In this document: one piece after another, positions 61,515 through 64,000 of the stretch
Numbering within the stretch: position 1 is the stretch's first letter
Layout: each line of letters begins with the position of its first letter
Assembly: GCF_000426285.1 (NCBI RefSeq)
Contig: NZ_AUFB01000003.1
Location: forward strand, 310,001-374,000
Direction of reading: 5' to 3'
Source of the DNA: Rhizobium leucaenae USDA 9039
GTDB taxonomy: Bacteria; Pseudomonadota; Alphaproteobacteria; Rhizobiales; Rhizobiaceae
Length of the DNA stretch: 64,000 nt
Notes under the pieces: generated by a model
Seen by the model: the letters and a program-made list of their open reading frames with translations, nothing else
What the model was told of the DNA's origin: nothing
The model's database searches: none
Position numbers and translations under genes: made by a program

Positions 61515-63194
61515 ATGAATCTGTTAAATCAATTAGTTCCCTTGTTCAGGAATCTGCAGAACCTGGGGAGGACACGCCTGCTGATCATGGCGGGCGTCGG
61601 CGTCGTTTCCATGGCGTTGATTCTGTTTGCAGCCCTTTACGTCAATAAACCTGCCCAGGAAACGCTCTATGTTGGCCTGGATGCAACCGATCTGAACCAG
61701 ATCAGCATTGCGCTTGCCGAAGCCAATATCGGTTTCCAGGTGGGCACGGATGGCACCAGCCTGACCGTGCCGGCCGGCATGACCGGCAAGGCGCGCCTGC
61801 TGCTCGCCGAGCGTGGCCTGCCGAACAGCACCAATGCCGGCTATGAGCTCTTCGACAATGTCGGCTCTCTCGGCTTGACCTCCTTCATGCAGGAAGTGAC
61901 CCGCGTGCGCGCGCTCGAAGGCGAAATCTCTCGCACGATCACGTCGATCTCGGGCATCAGCGCGGCACGAGTCCACATCGTCATGCAGGATGTCGGCAAC
62001 TTCCGAAAAGCGGACCAGAAACCGACGGCCTCGGTCATGATCCGAGCGAACGCCGAAGCGGCGCGCAAGTCGGCCCAGGCCATCCGTCATCTCGTCGCCT
62101 CTGCCGTGCCCGGCCTGGAGGTCGACGATGTTACGATTCTCGATTCCACCGGCCAATTGCTCGCCTCGGGCGATGATCCGAGCAACGGCGCGCTGAACCG
62201 CAATCTCGGCATCGTGCAGAATGTTCAGGACGAGGTCGAATCGAATATCAACAAGGCGCTTGCGCCGTTTCTCGGAATGGACAATTTCCGCTCCAGCGTA
62301 ACGGCGCAGCTCAATACCGACAGCCAGCAGGTGCAGGAAACTACCTACGATCCGGATTCGAAGGTCGAGCGCTCGGTTCGCACCACCAAGGAAGCGCAGA
62401 AATCGCAGCAGCGCCAGTCGGATACGGCAGCAACCGTTGAGCAGAACATTCCGCAGGCTGCTCCGCAGGCCGGTGGCGGCGGACCGACATCGAACGATCA
62501 GTCCGACAAGCGCGAAGAACAGACCAACTACGAAATCAACAGCAAGACGACCGCCACGACCCGCAACAGCTATAGGGTCGAGAAGCTTTCGGTGGCGGTG
62601 GTGGTCAACAAGGGTCGCATCGCCCAGATGGTCGGTCAGCCGGCCGATCAGGCAAAGGTCGACGCTTATATCGCCGAGATGCAGAAGATTGTCGCGACTG
62701 CCGCCGGGCTCGACACCAGCCGTGGTGACGTTGTCACTGTCAATGCGATGGACTTCCTCGACAATCAGCTTCTCGACGACACCTCTTCGGGCTTCAGCAT
62801 CATGGATATGCTGAGCCGCAATATGGCCGGCATCATCAATTCGGCTGCCTTCGTTGCGGTTGCCTTCCTCATCGTCTGGATGGGCTTCCGTCCGCTGATC
62901 CGCTCGCTCGGCGGCGGCGCCGCTGGTGGCGCGGCTCTGCCGGAAGCGGCGGGCCTGGAATTGCCGGATTTCGCTCCTGCCGTCGGTGGGCCGGGCGCCG
63001 CGCTGATGGACGGCTTCGGCTCGGACTTCGGCTTCGACAGTACAGACGATCTGCTGACGATGGGCGAAGACGGCGGCACCTTCAATCGCCGTGTCAAGGA
63101 AGGGCCGGAACGTCGCCTCTCGCGTATGGTGGAAATCAGCGAGGAACGCGCCGCCAAGATCCTCAGAAAATGGGCCGTCGACAACGCTGCTTGA
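61515..63194 (+). CDS. fliF: Flagellar MS-ring protein FliF
   Basis: 559-residue inner-membrane protein forming the base of the flagellar rotor. TM1 (LLIMAGVGVVSMALILFAALYV, about residues 22-43), the YscJ/FliF ring-building domain (ETLYVGLDATDLNQISIAL, GYELFDNVGSLGLTSFMQ, VTRVRALEGEISRTI), a Gln/Asn-rich middle, TM2 (IINSAAFVAVAFLIVWMGF) and a cytoplasmic FliG-binding tail (ISEERAAKILRKWAVDNAA). It is 166 bases after cheT, so it may have its own promoter. A perfect terminator hairpin follows. Confidence 0.96.
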   Translation: MNLLNQLVPLFRNLQNLGRTRLLIMAGVGVVSMALILFAALYVNKPAQETLYVGLDATDLNQISIALAEANIGFQVGTDGTSLTVPAGMTGKARLLLAERGLPNSTNAGYELFDNVGSLGLTSFMQEVTRVRALEGEISRTITSISGISAARVHIVMQDVGNFRKADQKPTASVMIRANAEAARKSAQAIRHLVASAVPGLEVDDVTILDSTGQLLASGDDPSNGALNRNLGIVQNVQDEVESNINKALAPFLGMDNFRSSVTAQLNTDSQQVQETTYDPDSKVERSVRTTKEAQKSQQRQSDTAATVEQNIPQAAPQAGGGGPTSNDQSDKREEQTNYEINSKTTATTRNSYRVEKLSVAVVVNKGRIAQMVGQPADQAKVDAYIAEMQKIVATAAGLDTSRGDVVTVNAMDFLDNQLLDDTSSGFSIMDMLSRNMAGIINSAAFVAVAFLIVWMGFRPLIRSLGGGAAGGAALPEAAGLELPDFAPAVGGPGAALMDGFGSDFGFDSTDDLLTMGEDGGTFNRRVKEGPERRLSRMVEISEERAAKILRKWAVDNAA

Positions 63195-63200
63195 TAAGAG

Positions 63201-63225
63201 GACCGGGAGATGCTCCCGGTCTTTT
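63201..63225 (+). terminator. Intrinsic terminator after fliF
   Basis: GACCGGGAG and CTCCCGGTC are perfect nine-base arms around ATG, followed by TTTT. It ends seven bases after the fliF stop region and should close the che-fliF transcript. Confidence 0.75.
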
Positions 63226-63721
63226 CATGCGATCGGAAGGGGAGCGCTTGATCAGGCCAACTTTGGGTTTCGCAAACGTTTCACGCGGTTCAGCCGGACG
63301 AATTCGAGTGACCGTAGGTGTTGGCAAGATCTCGCCGGTTCGGAAATTTCATTGCTGGGTAGAAAGAATCGACTTACAATCATCATACCTATTCGAAATT
63401 GCGCCGAAGCGGCGCGAATCAGACCATGGAGTCCGTGTTCGGTAATTCGGAGAATTTTGGAGATGCCGATATGCGGAGAAATCAGTCTATAGTTGGTTGA
63501 TTGCGATTTAGGCGATTCGCGCCAATGCGATTGCCCAAATCGAATTTATATATTAGCGCATTTAGCGCGTCCTGCGTCCGCAGAGAGTCGTGGGAGACGT
63601 AGTAACAAGTTGAGTTGGCGCAGACGCCTGTTTGAAGATCGATGCCATCTTCGAGGTTATGCGCCGGGTCCAGACCGAGCAATGCTCACGTTGGTGTTCG
63701 AGCGCCTGACAGCGGCAGGAA
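63226..63721. other. Long leader/promoter region upstream of visN
   Basis: 496 bases with no credible gene. Hairpins are visible: GCGCCG-AAG-CGGCGC at 63401-63415, and CGATTT..GGC paired with GCC.AAATCG across 63504-63542. Short frames on either strand here lack Shine-Dalgarno signals and coding bias. The promoter of visN should lie in this stretch. Confidence 0.45.
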
Positions 63722-64000
63722 ATGCAAAAAATGGACATGCAGATATTGCAGGGGAGCAAGGGCGACAAGGATATGCGATTGGCCGCGTCCGCCAATACCA
63801 TGTCGCGCGACCAGCTCATTCAGCAGTTGAGCGCCCTTGCCGGCTCGGCCTATCTCCAATCCGGTCTGCGCGTGCTGACGGACTATGTCGGCGCTTCCCA
63901 CTATCTTCTGGCGCGCTGCGACCTGATCCAGGAGAGCGGTCTCGATTTCGTCGTATCCTCCGATTGGCCTTTCGATCTTGTCCGGCGTCTCGCTTCCGAA
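63722..64000 (+). CDS. visN: VisN, LuxR-family motility master regulator (5' end only)
   Basis: The first 93 codons are open to the window edge. Starts at 63722, 63731 and 63737 are all in frame; AGGA precedes the first. The visible sequence (MSRDQLIQQLSALAGSAYLQ, then GLRVLTDYVGASHYLLARCD) looks like the start of a LuxR-type ligand-binding domain. Its position after fliF matches rhizobial visN, which with visR activates motility and chemotaxis genes through Rem. The DNA-binding domain lies outside the window. Confidence 0.82.
   Translation, partial: MQKMDMQILQGSKGDKDMRLAASANTMSRDQLIQQLSALAGSAYLQSGLRVLTDYVGASHYLLARCDLIQESGLDFVVSSDWPFDLVRRLASE

Overview
The window looks like chromosomal DNA of a Rhizobiaceae member, most likely Rhizobium sensu lato. 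The reasons are GC-rich genes with strong codon bias, a gstI-glnII pair (type II glutamine synthetase), a PodJ-like polarity protein, rhizobial palindromic intergenic repeats, and the rhizobial chemotaxis order icpA-cheS-cheY1-cheA-cheW-cheR-cheB-cheY2-cheD-cheT-fliF-visN. I saw no rRNA, tRNA, CRISPR array, insertion sequence or prophage. The species call is inference; no alignment was run.

Layout. 1-4008: a small minus-strand operon (DUF6460-like membrane protein, CAP-domain lipoprotein, DinF-type MATE transporter cut by the window edge), then a TPR-methyltransferase and a YitT-like membrane protein. 4021-5697: gstI and glnII diverge around a near-consensus sigma-54 promoter. 5909-10354: an Rrf2 regulator with an AhpD-like protein, divergent from a DEXH helicase and PdeM nuclease of the ligase-associated repair set. 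10351-13259: a DHFR-like reductase/HxlR divergent pair, then a TSUP exporter overlapping a TIGR02186-type protein. 13631-17365: podJ-like gene. 17833-24556: an acyltransferase, then a beta-oxidation operon (acyl-CoA dehydrogenase, thiolase, FadB-type multifunctional enzyme) behind a perfect palindromic operator. 24681-30480: SnoaL-like protein, MFS/TetR divergent pair with twin operators, mscL, an aminotransferase and galE. 30618-42019: GGDEF-EAL protein, LysR regulator, a five-gene branched-chain-amino-acid-type ABC importer, a GMC oxidoreductase, and two enzymes of valine breakdown. 42025-52449: UvrD-like helicase with an SOS box, SMP-30 protein, SecDF, Kef-type antiporter, small XRE regulator, GT39 glycosyltransferase and a 37-residue membrane peptide. 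52850-64000: the chemotaxis/flagellar operon running into visN, which the window truncates.

How genes work together. The che block is a complete signalling pathway: soluble receptor IcpA, coupling protein CheW, kinase CheA, two CheY proteins, adaptation enzymes CheR/CheB/CheD, and the accessory proteins CheS and CheT that help drain phosphate. FliF and VisN tie it to flagellar assembly and its master regulator. GstI is known in R. leguminosarum to inhibit translation of the adjacent glnII, so that pair is a nitrogen-status switch. Several regulator/target pairs sit head to head with palindromes between them (Rrf2, HxlR, TetR, LysR).

I found no wholly new defence, secondary-metabolite or mobile system. 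The best leads for new biology are a 37-residue membrane peptide with its own terminator, a globin-coupled receptor whose haem-ligand histidine appears replaced by glutamate, intergenic repeats that supply a ribosome-binding site or overlap two convergent stop codons, and an unassigned importer-oxidoreductase cluster.
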